A stretch of 64,000 nucleotides of DNA from Chloroherpetonaceae bacterium (GTDB lineage: Bacteria; Bacteroidota; Chlorobiia; Chlorobiales; Chloroherpetonaceae): assembly GCA_028277445.1 (NCBI GenBank), contig JANQGG010000015.1, positions 1 to 64,000 of the forward strand, in the 5' to 3' direction. The position numbers were made by a program, and so were the translations under genes. The notes below the pieces were generated by a model. The model did no database searches. It was not told the origin of the DNA and saw nothing but the letters and a program-made list of their open reading frames with translations. Within the stretch, counting starts at the first letter, position 1; the number at the start of each line of letters is the position of its first letter. This document shows positions 53,601 to 62,234 of this stretch, in pieces.

Positions 53601-55036
53601 GCGCTGAATGCCTTATCCCAGTTGGTGACAAAAAAATTGCTTAGGAAAAAGTGCCGCTCGTAATCGTAGTCGTAAGCGCGCAAGGAAAGCTTACTTTCCT
53701 CTGAACCGCCGGAAAGCGTAAGCGTTTCGCTTTTACCGCGTTTTTGCGAGGCGATGGCAGTTAGCGAAAGTCCGGCAAGCTGCATTCGGGTTTTAATGCC
53801 AAAGAGCGATTGACTGCTTCCGATTAAGCGTGTCGTTAAAGGCAGCGAAACATTACCGGCTTCAACGGATTGGATGATTTCATCATCGTAGCCTTTATAG
53901 TCTATTTTCAGTTGGTTTTCGAATTCAAACGGTCGCTCGGTATCCCAATCGGCAAGAATAGATAGCTTATCGCCAATTTTACCGGTGAGGTTCATGCGAA
54001 CCTGTTGCTCAAAATTGGGGTCTTTACTCACATTGGAGTTTGTAGCGATCAACTCCGGGTTTTGGTTTTCATCAATCGAATAAGACGCATTGATATCAAT
54101 GTTTCCAGTGATTTGCAAGCTAACCGTTGGCGGCCCAAATAAGGTTGAAAAAAACGAATCTTCAGCGCCGGGTATAATTATTTTTAGTTTTGTAATCTTG
54201 CCCATCACTTCTTCCAGCGCATCGCCTTCCTGATATTTGGCATCCTGAGCAATGAGGGCTTTAAAGTTTTGCTTAAGCGTTGCCTGAATGGCCAATTTTT
54301 GAAATGTTTCCAAAGGCATTCGAAGGGTTGGCCGGAATGGCATGCCGTCGATGGATTCTTTTATGGTAATGGTTGAGCCGGTAGAGTCCAGTTCAACCTG
54401 TCGTTTGAGTCGGCGGCCAATTAAAAAAAACGGTGAGTATGTTGGCGATACGGGCGAAATGTATGGTTTTGGTTTCCGCTCAACCGGGATTTGCTCATTC
54501 CAGATACTGCTGTCGCTTAATGCCTTGTCCAACGAATCTTTTTTTTGTTCAAACCAGCTCAGCTCTTTTGGCTCGGCGTTTAAAAGCGAATCCTCGATGG
54601 TTGTTTGGATTGGCATTAAAAAGGCATCATCAAGCAGTTTGCGTTTTGGCTCAATCTCCAACGTGTCTGACTTTTCTTCGGCTGGAAGCAATCCCGTAAA
54701 ACACCACTGCAGGTCGGATCGCCAATTTTTTCTATGAAAACCTCCTGTCATGAAAAGCTGATCGGAGGTTTTCCATTTTTTGTCTAAAAAAAGTTTGTAG
54801 CCATCCGGGTTAAACAGTAATGAGGATTGAAACAAATCGGGACGATTCGTTAGGAAATGCGTATAGAAGCTGGCGTTTTGAGAGGCCGGTTTGAATAATA
54901 ATGGTTGGTTGAAAAATAAATCAGCATGCGCCTGATTGGGCAAAAAGCCAATCATAGCCAGTAAAAACAAGTTTATGCGGCCTAAGGAAAAAAATCCCGG
55001 TGTTTGATATAGCGTTAAGCGATTAACTGACCTCAT
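47699..55036 (-). CDS. sprA: SprA/Sov outer-membrane translocon protein of type IX secretion and gliding
   Basis: 2445 residues, similar in size to Flavobacterium SprA (about 2400). The signal peptide ends near AHA38. The body is beta-rich, with many long extended segments and an aromatic-rich C-terminus (EIGFNFRVSIGG) typical of outer-membrane barrels. Family stretches include GDKLSILADWDTERPFEFENQ, LNAEYARILPGHP and YIDDFEGTKQIISLG. SprA forms the 36-strand channel through which T9SS substrates and adhesins reach the surface. Stand-alone gene; no other gld/spr/por gene in the window. The frame is intact over 7.3 kb. Confidence 0.92.
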   Translation of the reverse strand: MRSVNRLTLYQTPGFFSLGRINLFLLAMIGFLPNQAHADLFFNQPLLFKPASQNASFYTHFLTNRPDLFQSSLLFNPDGYKLFLDKKWKTSDQLFMTGGFHRKNWRSDLQWCFTGLLPAEEKSDTLEIEPKRKLLDDAFLMPIQTTIEDSLLNAEPKELSWFEQKKDSLDKALSDSSIWNEQIPVERKPKPYISPVSPTYSPFFLIGRRLKRQVELDSTGSTITIKESIDGMPFRPTLRMPLETFQKLAIQATLKQNFKALIAQDAKYQEGDALEEVMGKITKLKIIIPGAEDSFFSTLFGPPTVSLQITGNIDINASYSIDENQNPELIATNSNVSKDPNFEQQVRMNLTGKIGDKLSILADWDTERPFEFENQLKIDYKGYDDEIIQSVEAGNVSLPLTTRLIGSSQSLFGIKTRMQLAGLSLTAIASQKRGKSETLTLSGGSEESKLSLRAYDYDYERHFFLSNFFVTNWDKAFSANEPLIIIPTEEGRQLSRINLWISEQQTTQTKATRNAVALLNLGDRPYSQDLLQNGFPFPTTLYYAPDLDPNDPNFPQQSSERLEQYRDPDFNLEGDGKKIVVGNFRQLIEGTDYLLDKRLGYITLLTQLNDIDALAASIEFSTSGATPIKIGDFVLDNPDTDKRLILKLIKPPYLSSSDIGSWILMLKNIYSFGARNIQEDGFELNVLYEQPGSSPPETPYLPTTPSITNQSGELRTINNILGIDRFDASNNPTSDSRFDFINGLTVDSERGLLIFPYQRPFSAQIKSAVDDAGAEIGSFNYSEIYENEKYVAERSGEKNRYVIQVKFKSEFQTTYNLGFNIVPGSVSITTNSGLLNEGSDYTVDYQLGTVNILRQDVLGAGSNLNIRYERNELLTIASKTILGARAEYDINPDFKLGGTFLQYSEEPLADKIRVGDEPISNSIVGMDMQFKTKLRWLTKLVDAMPLISTKTPSEVLLNAEYARILPGHPSELNTKLDPNGVSYIDDFEGTKQIISLGREFSNWSLASPPLLESGMPASDRSHQRALLSWYTYEQNDSRNPSLSDVFPKRQGARDEQTLTPLVLDYFPKRRGPYNYSLNLKSSLYQNPDSAWGGMMRLLPQYARKLEQSNVEFIEFWLKVTPENTAIDDSGYLYIDLGAISEDILPNGELNTEDGMPTSISDLNNESTLYGRDDYGRFLKSSVTGLKVNRILNRDPSNASLTEDIGLDGLNDADENLTFTDFKSAVEQLTTDPDLSSDPEISADLSNILQDLSGDNYIPPENNNSQYDYNNGPESNSVPGRRVTTNTPDTEDLNQNNTADRSNNFYRYKIPIRASRLSDPDGPSGAFVVGGGVSTPTVQRNGGFVLFRVPIESFTSTSGLPPGFNNITYARVWISGFETNHNFQFASLDFIGSQWYKFPSASPDSLVSISAINLEENSSQYALPPGIERARNQIRSDENILENEQSLVLNGRELTTETPRAASRDFSFGSSSLNLNPYQRLRMFTHAEYESEDTLMAFLRFGSAETDNYYEYRIALKASPKDFEVPSNINSSEYEEARKILWPDQNTFDIDLKALSAYKLSARDSSGFIRRQIDDNNEIVIKGNPSLGNIRYFVVGMINPNLKTIDSAEVWFNELRVSGFDEDPGWAARANATLKLADFITLNAAIERQTADFHAVDVRLNPLSSQNNKHNWSVSTTVNMDKLLPAEDGWSIPITVEHTENSSIPKYSPKQTDIELDRQIERAVADTLAQGATEEEAKSYENQLRMEAQTLSVSNRISIPSIKKTKPSDFIISRYTLDRTSVNFNYTKTRSRSPSETFNESWSWQSGILYNLALPSNSFFIEPLGFLGAVPVLDTYKDFKLYYLPQSYGLNLSFNRQRSQSQPRNQDPLPFNSTFSATRGANMTYKLTETFDIKYTSQMVSSLNNYVVTEPDSGIKLEPSNGSVFDRIIKDISRFELGNDKQFNQTVGFSWRPKMIDPLDWMTWNFNYSSQYAWSNPNPDRENQQGNNAQNSTSLRIQSGINVKDFFKKIGVNSSQYASSSNRIRGKNASDTASAENNLAKYVLSGLSGFASSLTRFDQVSVSFNQSNSLRNPGLAGGPGWFNFLPFSDRSDSLRSPSFGYQLGLSSDIGDRVLAPLQFTDQFNQSNSVNINTNWTPIRNLRISFSWQTNWTFGKQSVIDSTGEVSQISRNGSLTRSTISLSRDIDDFRNSLPSVDSLSINRLEVARTFEKSFEPSGVGRFIGSALGLNSIATEMIPLPNWRISLSGIESLPILNALARSVSLEHSYVSTYKTSYTHPPSDSVRQIQSSAITEQLSPLIGININWKIGITSSFNFNKSRDISLNPGNNTISQTKSNQFSATINYQTRGFKLPLIGGRFNNSLNIAFTFAIADEEQETFVFDTDQDLPASGLTRLSLEPRVSYDLSNRVNASFFWRYNKTKPKDSGSNIFETTKQEIGFNFRVSIGG

Positions 55037-55194
55037 AGAGGAATGACTGATTCACACCCCTCATGAGAGGAGGCTTAAAAATTTGCTTTAAGGTTACTTA
55101 GTAAAAAATGGCTTGAAATATACAAGATTCAAACTAAACATGTCAATAACACTTGAAAGGGATGTCTGGTATTTTCAGTCAAACAAACCGTTAT

Positions 55195-55224
55195 TGTAGG
55201 GGTAATTCATGAATTGCCCCTACA
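55195..55224. repeat. perfectly paired palindromic repeat
   Basis: A 30-base inverted repeat: TGTAGGGG, then AATTCATGAATT, then CCCCTACA, with a single G-T pair. It lies in the 258-base gap between sprA and ispF. This palindrome type (GTAGGGGCAATTCATGAATT) is common between genes in several phyla. It could also end ispF transcription, but no U-run follows. Confidence 0.65.
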
Positions 55225-55294
55225 TTTCTAATTTATGAATGGTATATACTTGGCTCAAGTCATGGAAAAATCTCATTAGGGATAGCCGTTCAAC

Positions 55295-55768
55295 CTAAAT
55301 CTTATCAATCAAACACACGGCATGAGCAACCGCGCCATCGCCACTACCCACATAGCCCAGTTTTTCGTTGGTGGTGGCTTTCACCGAAACGGCATCCATA
55401 TCAATATTTAAACATCGTGAAATGTTTTTTCGCATATCTATGATGTGGGGCGCTACTTTTGGCGCTTCAAGAAGCAGCATGGAATCCACATTAATGGGTT
55501 TGTAGCCGTGTTTTTCTAAAAGTTTGGCAACCTGTTTTAAAAGAACCAAACTATCGGCGCCTTTAAACGCCGGATCGGTATCCGGGAAATGTTTGCCGAT
55601 ATCGCCAAGCGCCGCAGCTCCTAATAAGGCATCGCTAATGGCATGTAAGAGCACATCGGCATCGCTGTGGCCAAGAAGCCCTTTATGATAAGGCAATTCA
55701 ACCCCGCCGATAATTAATTTTCTACCTTCTACTAGCTTGTGAACGTCAATTCCAATTCCAATTCTCAT
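55295..55768 (-). CDS. ispF: 2-C-methyl-D-erythritol 2,4-cyclodiphosphate synthase
   Basis: 157 residues, standard length. MEP isoprenoid pathway enzyme. Metal ligands Asp8 and His10 are in GIGIDVHKL, His42 in [28 protein letters not shown] and [16 protein letters not shown] complete the signature. Downstream of the GT2 gene by 12 bases, likely the same transcript. Confidence 0.95.
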   Translation of the reverse strand: MRIGIGIDVHKLVEGRKLIIGGVELPYHKGLLGHSDADVLLHAISDALLGAAALGDIGKHFPDTDPAFKGADSLVLLKQVAKLLEKHGYKPINVDSMLLLEAPKVAPHIIDMRKNISRCLNIDMDAVSVKATTNEKLGYVGSGDGAVAHAVCLIDKI

Positions 55769-55780
55769 AATGTTGATTTT

Positions 55781-56506
55781 TTATGGTGAAACAACTTTCT
55801 CGGGAGAGTTTTCAATAATGGCCTTTGATTTAGTAAATCGATGTTGGATCATAAGTTTGATAAAATTCAACGTATCGGTTGCGTAACGCATATGACTTTT
55901 AGCCGACGTGTAAATGGTTTCTATTCCCACGAACCCGATCCGATGACCTCGTTTTGCAGCATGGATCAAAAATTCGGTTTCAAACATAAAACCGGTTTCT
56001 TTGCATAAAGGCAGGATTTCCCGGATGCATTGAGCGGAGATCAACCGGTAACCGCACTGTGAATCCAAAATCGGTTGGCGGCACAAATTGCTGAGCCATG
56101 CCGAGGTGATGGTGTTGGAAAATCTTCGGTTAATGGGCATCGGCGCCGAAAAGCGATTGCTATGATCGCGGCGCGAGCCGATCACAATATCAAAATCCGA
56201 ACTTGTTTTAATGAATTTCGGGATTTCACGGGGGTCGTGCTGCATGTCGCAGTCAATGGTCAATACCTGAGAAGCCGAATGGGATAGCGCAAGTTCAAAG
56301 CCTTGTCGCAAGCAACGGCCTTTGCCCTGATTTTCAGAAAAGTGATAACTGAGCGTTTGAGCGCTCTCTAAGATCGATCGTGTGTTGTCGGTTGAGCCAT
56401 CATTTACACAGATCACCTGATCCAATGAAACATAAGCCGAAAGCGATTGGAGCAATTCGGAAATCGAATGTTCTGCATTATAACAAGGGACAATCGTGTA
56501 AATCAT
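55781..56506 (-). CDS. GT2 family glycosyltransferase
   Basis: 241 residues. TIVPCYNAEHSI at the start, VNDGSTDNT (residues 35-43), GKGRCLRQGFELAL, then TIDCDMQHDP as the DxD metal site and IVIGSRRD. DPM1-like polyprenyl-phosphate glycosyltransferase size, without C-terminal membrane helices. Paired with ispF (12-base gap), so co-expression with isoprenoid synthesis would match use of a polyprenyl acceptor. Acceptor and sugar not known. Confidence 0.87.
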   Translation of the reverse strand: MIYTIVPCYNAEHSISELLQSLSAYVSLDQVICVNDGSTDNTRSILESAQTLSYHFSENQGKGRCLRQGFELALSHSASQVLTIDCDMQHDPREIPKFIKTSSDFDIVIGSRRDHSNRFSAPMPINRRFSNTITSAWLSNLCRQPILDSQCGYRLISAQCIREILPLCKETGFMFETEFLIHAAKRGHRIGFVGIETIYTSAKSHMRYATDTLNFIKLMIQHRFTKSKAIIENSPEKVVSP

Positions 56507-56684
56507 AAATTTAGGGTCAATACAACGCGCATTGGCTTAGAGTTCTTGGTAATTCAAAGCTTCGATAGATAAAATAATAGCTTAAGGCTAAAACTTCGAG
56601 AAAAAAACAGTAAATTAAAGGTCTTTGTTTATGATTTATAGAAGGTTTTAACGTAGTAACGCATCAATTTTTAATCGTTTTATT

Positions 56685-59600
56685 TTGAAGACAGCAAAAG
56701 ATATTCCGATAAATATAGAGAATGAATGTTCGGAGCACAGTTCGTGTGGCGTTGGATTTATCGCCAGTCGCAAAGGCATTAGCAACCATGCGCATCTGGA
56801 GCAAGCCCTTCATGCCTTGCGCACCATGGAGTATCGGGGCGCATGTGCAGCAGATAAAAAAACCAGCGACGGCGCAGGCGTAATGACGGATATTCCATTT
56901 GAACTCTTTGGTTTGAATAAGGGTGAAATGGCCGTTGCAACCTTGTTTCTGCCTACCGATGCCGAGCGGCGTCGGTTTATCCTCAAGGCGTTCACCGATA
57001 GTTTTGAGTCGTTGGAACTCAACATTGAAAGCATCCGTCAAGTCCCGGTTGATCAAACCGTTTTAGGTAAAGAAGCGTTGGAGAGCATGCCCGTGATCCA
57101 CCAGGTGTTTATTTCAAGACCTGAACACTGCCGCACGCAAGCTTCATACAATAGATTGTTGTTTAAAGCCAAGCAGACGGTTCGTAGCCGAACACGTTCT
57201 TTGGGCATTCACAGCGAGTATTTTGTCACCTCCATTTCAAGCAGTACAATCGTTTATAAGGCGCTAACGCTCGCCGAGGATATCGATAAATTTTACCTGG
57301 ATTTGCAGAACCCGACGTTTAAAACCCGGTTTGCGCTGTTTCATAGAAGGTTCAGCACCAACACTCGAACCAGTTGGGATAAAGCCCAGCCATTCCGGGT
57401 GATAGCCCATAATGGCGAAATCAACACCATTGCCGGTAATCGTTCCTGGGCGGCTTCGCGTGAAAAATCATTAGGATTGATTCCCAATGATCTCATTACG
57501 CGCTATGGGGTAAGCGATTCGGGGAACCTCAACGAGATGGTTGAAGCGTTGCATCATTTGAGCAGCATCCCGAAAATCCAGGATATTCTGGCAATTATGA
57601 TCCCGCCGGCCGATCACGATAACACATACTATCGTTTTTGGCGTCGCGCCATGGAGCCGTGGGATGGCCCGGCCAGTGTCTGTTTTTCCGACGGGCAAAC
57701 TGTTGGCGCGCGTTTGGATCGAAACGGATTTAGACCGGCGCGTTGGGCCAAAACCGAGGATTATTTTTACCTCTGTTCCGATGCCGGCGCATTTAAAATC
57801 GAAGAACAAGACGTCTTGGAAAAAGGGGCATTGCATGCCGGCAGCGGTGTAACGGTGAACCTGGAAACCGGCAATGTGGATTTCAAAGACCCGAGCAACT
57901 CCGTGGAAAATAAAGGCGTTGAGTTTAATCCACGCTTAGTTCAACCTCAGTTAAGTAATACTGAGCCTGATCTGAGATCGCCTGGTAAAAAGAATTTGTT
58001 CGGCTTCACCCAGGAAGATTTGAACCGGATGCTGTTACCGATGATCCAAACCGGAAAAGAACCGATTGGCTCGATGGGCGATACGGCACGACTGGCCATT
58101 TTTTCAGACGAACCCCGGTCATTTTTTGATTATTTCTACCAACGCTTTGCCCAGGTTACAAACCCGCCCGTTGACTATATTCGCGAGCGAATGGTCACGA
58201 ATTTAAGAACCACGTTGGGACGTCGGCCAAATATTTTCGCACCAAAAGAGCTTATCCCACCACCGCTTGGGTTGGAATTCAAAAGCCCGGTGCTCAGCTT
58301 GAAGCATATTGAATACATCCGCTCGTTCATAAACAGTTCTGAGCAAGATCTGCTGTTTCACGTGGCTGAATACAAAATGTTGTTTACTCGCGATCATGGG
58401 ACGGTTGGTTTCAGGAATGTTTTAACGAAAGTAGCAAAACAGGTTGTTGAGGCTGTTGATAGCGGCGCCAGTATCATCATTTTAAGCGATGAAGGCGCCG
58501 ATTATGAGCATCCGCCTATTCCGAGCCTCTTAATGCTCAGAACGGTTGTTAATGCCTTAAATGATGCCGGAACTCGCCTTGAAGCTTCCATCGTCATTCA
58601 TTCGGGTGAAATAAAAAACACGCATCAGCTTTCGGCGTTGATTGGATTTGGAGCAGCAGCCGTGTGTCCCTATCTGGCTCTGGAGGTTGCCCGCGATGAG
58701 CAATACGCTTCGAAGTTCAATCTATCGGCTGATGAGCGTGAAGCCAATGTTTTGAAAGCCTTTGAAACTGGGGTTTTAAAAGTGATGGCAAAAATGGGCA
58801 TTTCGGTTCTGCGCAGTTACCAAAGCGCCAAGCTCTTTACAGCCATCGGTTTGGGTACTGAACTGATCAATGAGTTTTTCCCTGGACTTGATAGCATGTT
58901 TGGCGGCATTGAAGTCAAGGATTTGGCCGAAGATGTCCTGAGGCACGTTGAGCGCGCTGAAAAACTGGATGCGGAGCAAAAGTTGGATCACACCTACCTT
59001 TTAAAAGAGCACAACAAAGGTGATCGGGGCGAAAAACACTACATGACAAGCCGGCGATCAAAGATTATCCATGAATTGGTTCGTGATGAGGCGTTTGAGC
59101 CCGATCCGGAAACACCGCTTTATAAAGAGTATTTGGCGATGGGCGAGGAAGATGAACCGGTATGCATCCGACACGCGTTCGAGCTTAAGTATGCCAAAAA
59201 ATCCGAACCACTAAGCAAGGTTGAACCGCGCGAAGCAATTATGACGCGTTTTGGTACGGGCGGCATGTCCTTTGGTGCAATCAGCGCCGAATCGCAACGC
59301 GACCTGATCTTGGCCATGAAAGAAATGGGCGGGCGCAGCAATAGCGGTGAAGGCGGCGAAAACCCGTTTTATTTCACCGAATCAGTTACCTCCACCATTA
59401 AGCAAGTGGCTTCGGGTCGTTTTGGTGTAACGGCGGAGTATTTAATGGCCGCAAAAGAGATTCAGATCAAAATTGCGCAAGGGGCTAAACCCGGTGAAGG
59501 CGGTCAGCTTATGAGCGCTAAAGTTGATGTTGAAATTGCCAGAGCGCGCCATGCATTACCCGGCATTGATTTGATTTCACCGCCGCCTATGCACGATATT

Positions 59601-61097
59601 TATAGCATTGAGGATTTAAAAGAATTGATCCACGAACTTCGGCAGTTGCAGCCCGATGTGAAAGTAAATGTGAAATTAACCAGTGGCGAAGGCATCGGCA
59701 CGGTAGCGGTTGGTGTGGCAAAAGCTGGCGCGGACTCTATTCATATCAGCGGCGGCGATGGCGGCACCGGAGCGGCAACGCTTACCTCGATGCGCCATGC
59801 CGGTTTGCCTTGGGAAATCGGGCTGAACAAAGTCCACCGGGCATTGGTTGAAAACGGGCTTCGCAGTACGGTAATCCTGCGCACGGATGGCGGTCTTTCA
59901 ACCGGAAAAGATGTGATTACGGCAGCCATGTTTGGCGCTGACGAGTACGATTTCGGTAAGTTGCTACTGGTGGCTGAAGGGTGCATTATGGCGAGGATTT
60001 GCGAAAAAAACACCTGCCCGACCGGGATTGCAACCCACGATCCGAAATTTAAAGCCAAGTACAAAGGCAAACCAGAGCATGTGCTGCGCATGATGCAAAT
60101 TCTTGCTGAAGATGTGCGCCTGCATCTTAGCAAACTGGGCGTTAAGTCCATAAACGATATTATCGGACGAACCGACCTGTTGGCTGCTAATCCAAAGCAT
60201 ATGGAAATTATCACCAAACGAAAGCTGGATTTTCGGTTTTTCTTCAACGAGCCTAAGCCGGCGTCGGGTAGTTTGAATTCTAAATTTAATGAAGGCTTAA
60301 ATCCATTAAATGACCTGATCGTCCAAAAAACCAAAGAGGCGATTGAAAAAGATGAACACCTTAAGCTGGGGTTTAGGATCAAAACCACGGACCGTGCCGT
60401 ACCGGCAACGCTGGCCGGAATGATTTCCTTAAAAGGCAGTCGATACGCCGAAGCCAAGCGGGTATTTGATCACCAGGAAATGCCGTTTAAAGGAAAGATT
60501 CACATTGATTTTACCGGTAGCGCCGGCCAGGGATTTGGGGTGTTTATGGTTGAGGGTATGAGCATTCGTTTGTATGGCGAAGCCAATGATTCGGTCTGCA
60601 AGTCAATGTCGGGCGGTAAAATGGTGATTCGTCCATGCCTGAACGCCACATTTGCGCCTGAAAAAAATGCCATCATCGGCAACTGCGCGCTTTATGGCGC
60701 AACCGGAGGCAAGCTGTTTGTGAATGGACTTGCCGGCGACAGGTTCGCGGTGCGAAACAGCGGCGCAACAGCTGTTGTGGAAGGCGTGGGCTTGCATGCC
60801 TGTGAGTACATGACGAACGGATGCGTGGTTATTTTAGGCCGGGTTTCCTACAACCTTGGTGCGGGTATGACGGGTGGCGAGCTTTATTTGTATGGTGATG
60901 AACAAGAACCGTATGTTAATAAAGATTACATCGCCAGCGTTGAGATATCGGAGGAGGATGAACTGCGTTTGAAGGCGATTCTTGATGAGTATGTCAATGA
61001 AACCGATAGTCATTCGGCACGTTTTATTTTAAAGCACTGGCCAACTTCAAAATACAATTTCCGAAAATACGTCCCCAATGCCATGGCGAAGATGTGA
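56685..61097 (+). CDS. gltB: glutamate synthase, large (alpha) subunit
   Basis: 1470 residues. The start is TTG at 56685. The short propeptide ends before Cys21 (SSCGVGF), which becomes the N-terminal nucleophile of the class II glutaminase domain (about 21-420). The FMN/2-oxoglutarate barrel follows (about 830-1180: GGMSFGAISAESQ, SGGDGGTGAA). The [3Fe-4S] site is CIMARICEKNTC, and the C-terminal beta-helix has repeated Gly-rich turns (about 1220-1450). Makes two glutamates from glutamine and 2-oxoglutarate. No gltD lies next to it, so either a distant small subunit or ferredoxin must supply electrons. Confidence 0.95.
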   Translation: MKTAKDIPINIENECSEHSSCGVGFIASRKGISNHAHLEQALHALRTMEYRGACAADKKTSDGAGVMTDIPFELFGLNKGEMAVATLFLPTDAERRRFILKAFTDSFESLELNIESIRQVPVDQTVLGKEALESMPVIHQVFISRPEHCRTQASYNRLLFKAKQTVRSRTRSLGIHSEYFVTSISSSTIVYKALTLAEDIDKFYLDLQNPTFKTRFALFHRRFSTNTRTSWDKAQPFRVIAHNGEINTIAGNRSWAASREKSLGLIPNDLITRYGVSDSGNLNEMVEALHHLSSIPKIQDILAIMIPPADHDNTYYRFWRRAMEPWDGPASVCFSDGQTVGARLDRNGFRPARWAKTEDYFYLCSDAGAFKIEEQDVLEKGALHAGSGVTVNLETGNVDFKDPSNSVENKGVEFNPRLVQPQLSNTEPDLRSPGKKNLFGFTQEDLNRMLLPMIQTGKEPIGSMGDTARLAIFSDEPRSFFDYFYQRFAQVTNPPVDYIRERMVTNLRTTLGRRPNIFAPKELIPPPLGLEFKSPVLSLKHIEYIRSFINSSEQDLLFHVAEYKMLFTRDHGTVGFRNVLTKVAKQVVEAVDSGASIIILSDEGADYEHPPIPSLLMLRTVVNALNDAGTRLEASIVIHSGEIKNTHQLSALIGFGAAAVCPYLALEVARDEQYASKFNLSADEREANVLKAFETGVLKVMAKMGISVLRSYQSAKLFTAIGLGTELINEFFPGLDSMFGGIEVKDLAEDVLRHVERAEKLDAEQKLDHTYLLKEHNKGDRGEKHYMTSRRSKIIHELVRDEAFEPDPETPLYKEYLAMGEEDEPVCIRHAFELKYAKKSEPLSKVEPREAIMTRFGTGGMSFGAISAESQRDLILAMKEMGGRSNSGEGGENPFYFTESVTSTIKQVASGRFGVTAEYLMAAKEIQIKIAQGAKPGEGGQLMSAKVDVEIARARHALPGIDLISPPPMHDIYSIEDLKELIHELRQLQPDVKVNVKLTSGEGIGTVAVGVAKAGADSIHISGGDGGTGAATLTSMRHAGLPWEIGLNKVHRALVENGLRSTVILRTDGGLSTGKDVITAAMFGADEYDFGKLLLVAEGCIMARICEKNTCPTGIATHDPKFKAKYKGKPEHVLRMMQILAEDVRLHLSKLGVKSINDIIGRTDLLAANPKHMEIITKRKLDFRFFFNEPKPASGSLNSKFNEGLNPLNDLIVQKTKEAIEKDEHLKLGFRIKTTDRAVPATLAGMISLKGSRYAEAKRVFDHQEMPFKGKIHIDFTGSAGQGFGVFMVEGMSIRLYGEANDSVCKSMSGGKMVIRPCLNATFAPEKNAIIGNCALYGATGGKLFVNGLAGDRFAVRNSGATAVVEGVGLHACEYMTNGCVVILGRVSYNLGAGMTGGELYLYGDEQEPYVNKDYIASVEISEEDELRLKAILDEYVNETDSHSARFILKHWPTSKYNFRKYVPNAMAKM

Positions 61098-61137
61098 TGA
61101 AGTAATTTAGTTATAGGTGATTAGCAGCAAGTGAAAA

Positions 61138-61261
61138 TTTTTGGCAATGGAAGCCAAAAACACAAATATATTAATGATGAATTCATTAATTTAAAGTTCA
61201 TCAACCAACCAGGTCATGCCTGCGCAGGCAGGCATCTATAGGCTCCTGCTTTCGCAGGAGC
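61138..61261. repeat. hairpin plus two-hairpin dispersed repeat between gltB and mazG
   Basis: 61216-61235 is ATGCCTGC-GCAG-GCAGGCAT and 61242-61261 is GCTCCTGC-TTTC-GCAGGAGC, both perfect 8-base stems, with TCAT before and ATCT between as in the repeat at 1-80. Upstream, TTTTTGGC (61138-61145) pairs with GCCAAAAA (61153-61160) about 40 bases after the gltB stop and may be a weak bidirectional terminator. Confidence 0.6.
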
Positions 61262-61355
61262 GACAAAAACAAAACCTCGTCATTAGCAACTTGATTCCGC
61301 ATCTCTAACAGCTCTCCTTTGTCTGAAACACGTTGCTAACTGTTTTAGGAAACCA

Positions 61356-62201
61356 TTATATTTTATTAGAGTTTCCGTTATTAGCAGAGTGTTTTAATTT
61401 TGCTTTAGCTTTTTCCCATAACTCATCCAATTCAGAAAGGGAATAGTCGCTCCATGGTTTATCTGATTTAAGCACGTCTTGTTCAACGTCCAGAAAGTGT
61501 GTGATAAATTTATTTGTTGCCTTCCGCAGAGCATCTTCTGGATTGACTTTTAAAAATCGGCTGTAATTAACCAATGTAAATAATATATCTCCCAATTCAT
61601 CTTCACGCTCAGAGTCTGTTTGGCAAGTCTTAAACTCCTCTAATTCTTCCTGAAGCTTTTGCCATACTTCGTCCTTTTTCTGCCAATCAAAACCCACGCC
61701 CGAAGCCTTTTCCTGTACCCGATACGCCCGCAACAATTCAGGCATGGCTGCCGGAATGCCTTCCAACACCGACTTCCGCCCTTCTTTCATCTTCAATCGC
61801 TCCCAGTTCGATTTCACCTTGGCTTCGTTTTTTGCATCTTCCTCGCCAAAGACATGCGGGTGGCGGTAGATCAATTTTTCCGAAATGGCATCCAGGACAT
61901 CCGAAATGTTAAACGCCTTTCGCTCCTCTGCCATTAAAGCCTGAAAGCAAATATGCAATAGTAAATCCCCAAGTTCTTTTTTCAATTCGGGATCATCCCC
62001 GGTATCGATGGCATGGATCATTTCGTAGGTTTCTTCGAGCGTTAAATGCACCAGCGAATCCGGCGTTTGCTTTTTATCCCAAGGGCACTCCTTGCGTAAA
62101 ATCTCCACTATTGTATTTAATCGCTCAAATTTATCACCCAGTTTATTGGGAGTATTTTGCTGCAAGTCTTTTTTTTGATTTTCTGTAGATGGTAACGGCA
62201 T
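61356..62201 (-). CDS. mazG: nucleoside triphosphate pyrophosphohydrolase MazG
   Basis: 281 residues with two MazG repeats. The first (about 25-130) has CPWDKKQTPDSLVHLTLEETYE and ELGDLLLHICFQALMAEE, with the ExxE and ExxD metal site; RHPHVFG follows. The second (about 165-270) has EELEEFKTC and DELGDILFTLVN. Hydrolyses non-canonical or all NTPs to NMP and is house-cleaning or stringent-response linked. C-terminal Lys/Asn tail. Start ATG at 62201 is accepted, with 20 or so weakly conserved residues before the fold. Confidence 0.93.
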   Translation of the reverse strand: MPLPSTENQKKDLQQNTPNKLGDKFERLNTIVEILRKECPWDKKQTPDSLVHLTLEETYEMIHAIDTGDDPELKKELGDLLLHICFQALMAEERKAFNISDVLDAISEKLIYRHPHVFGEEDAKNEAKVKSNWERLKMKEGRKSVLEGIPAAMPELLRAYRVQEKASGVGFDWQKKDEVWQKLQEELEEFKTCQTDSEREDELGDILFTLVNYSRFLKVNPEDALRKATNKFITHFLDVEQDVLKSDKPWSDYSLSELDELWEKAKAKLKHSANNGNSNKI

Positions 62202-62234
62202 AATAAAAAGAAGTATAATTACGAATAAACGCCT

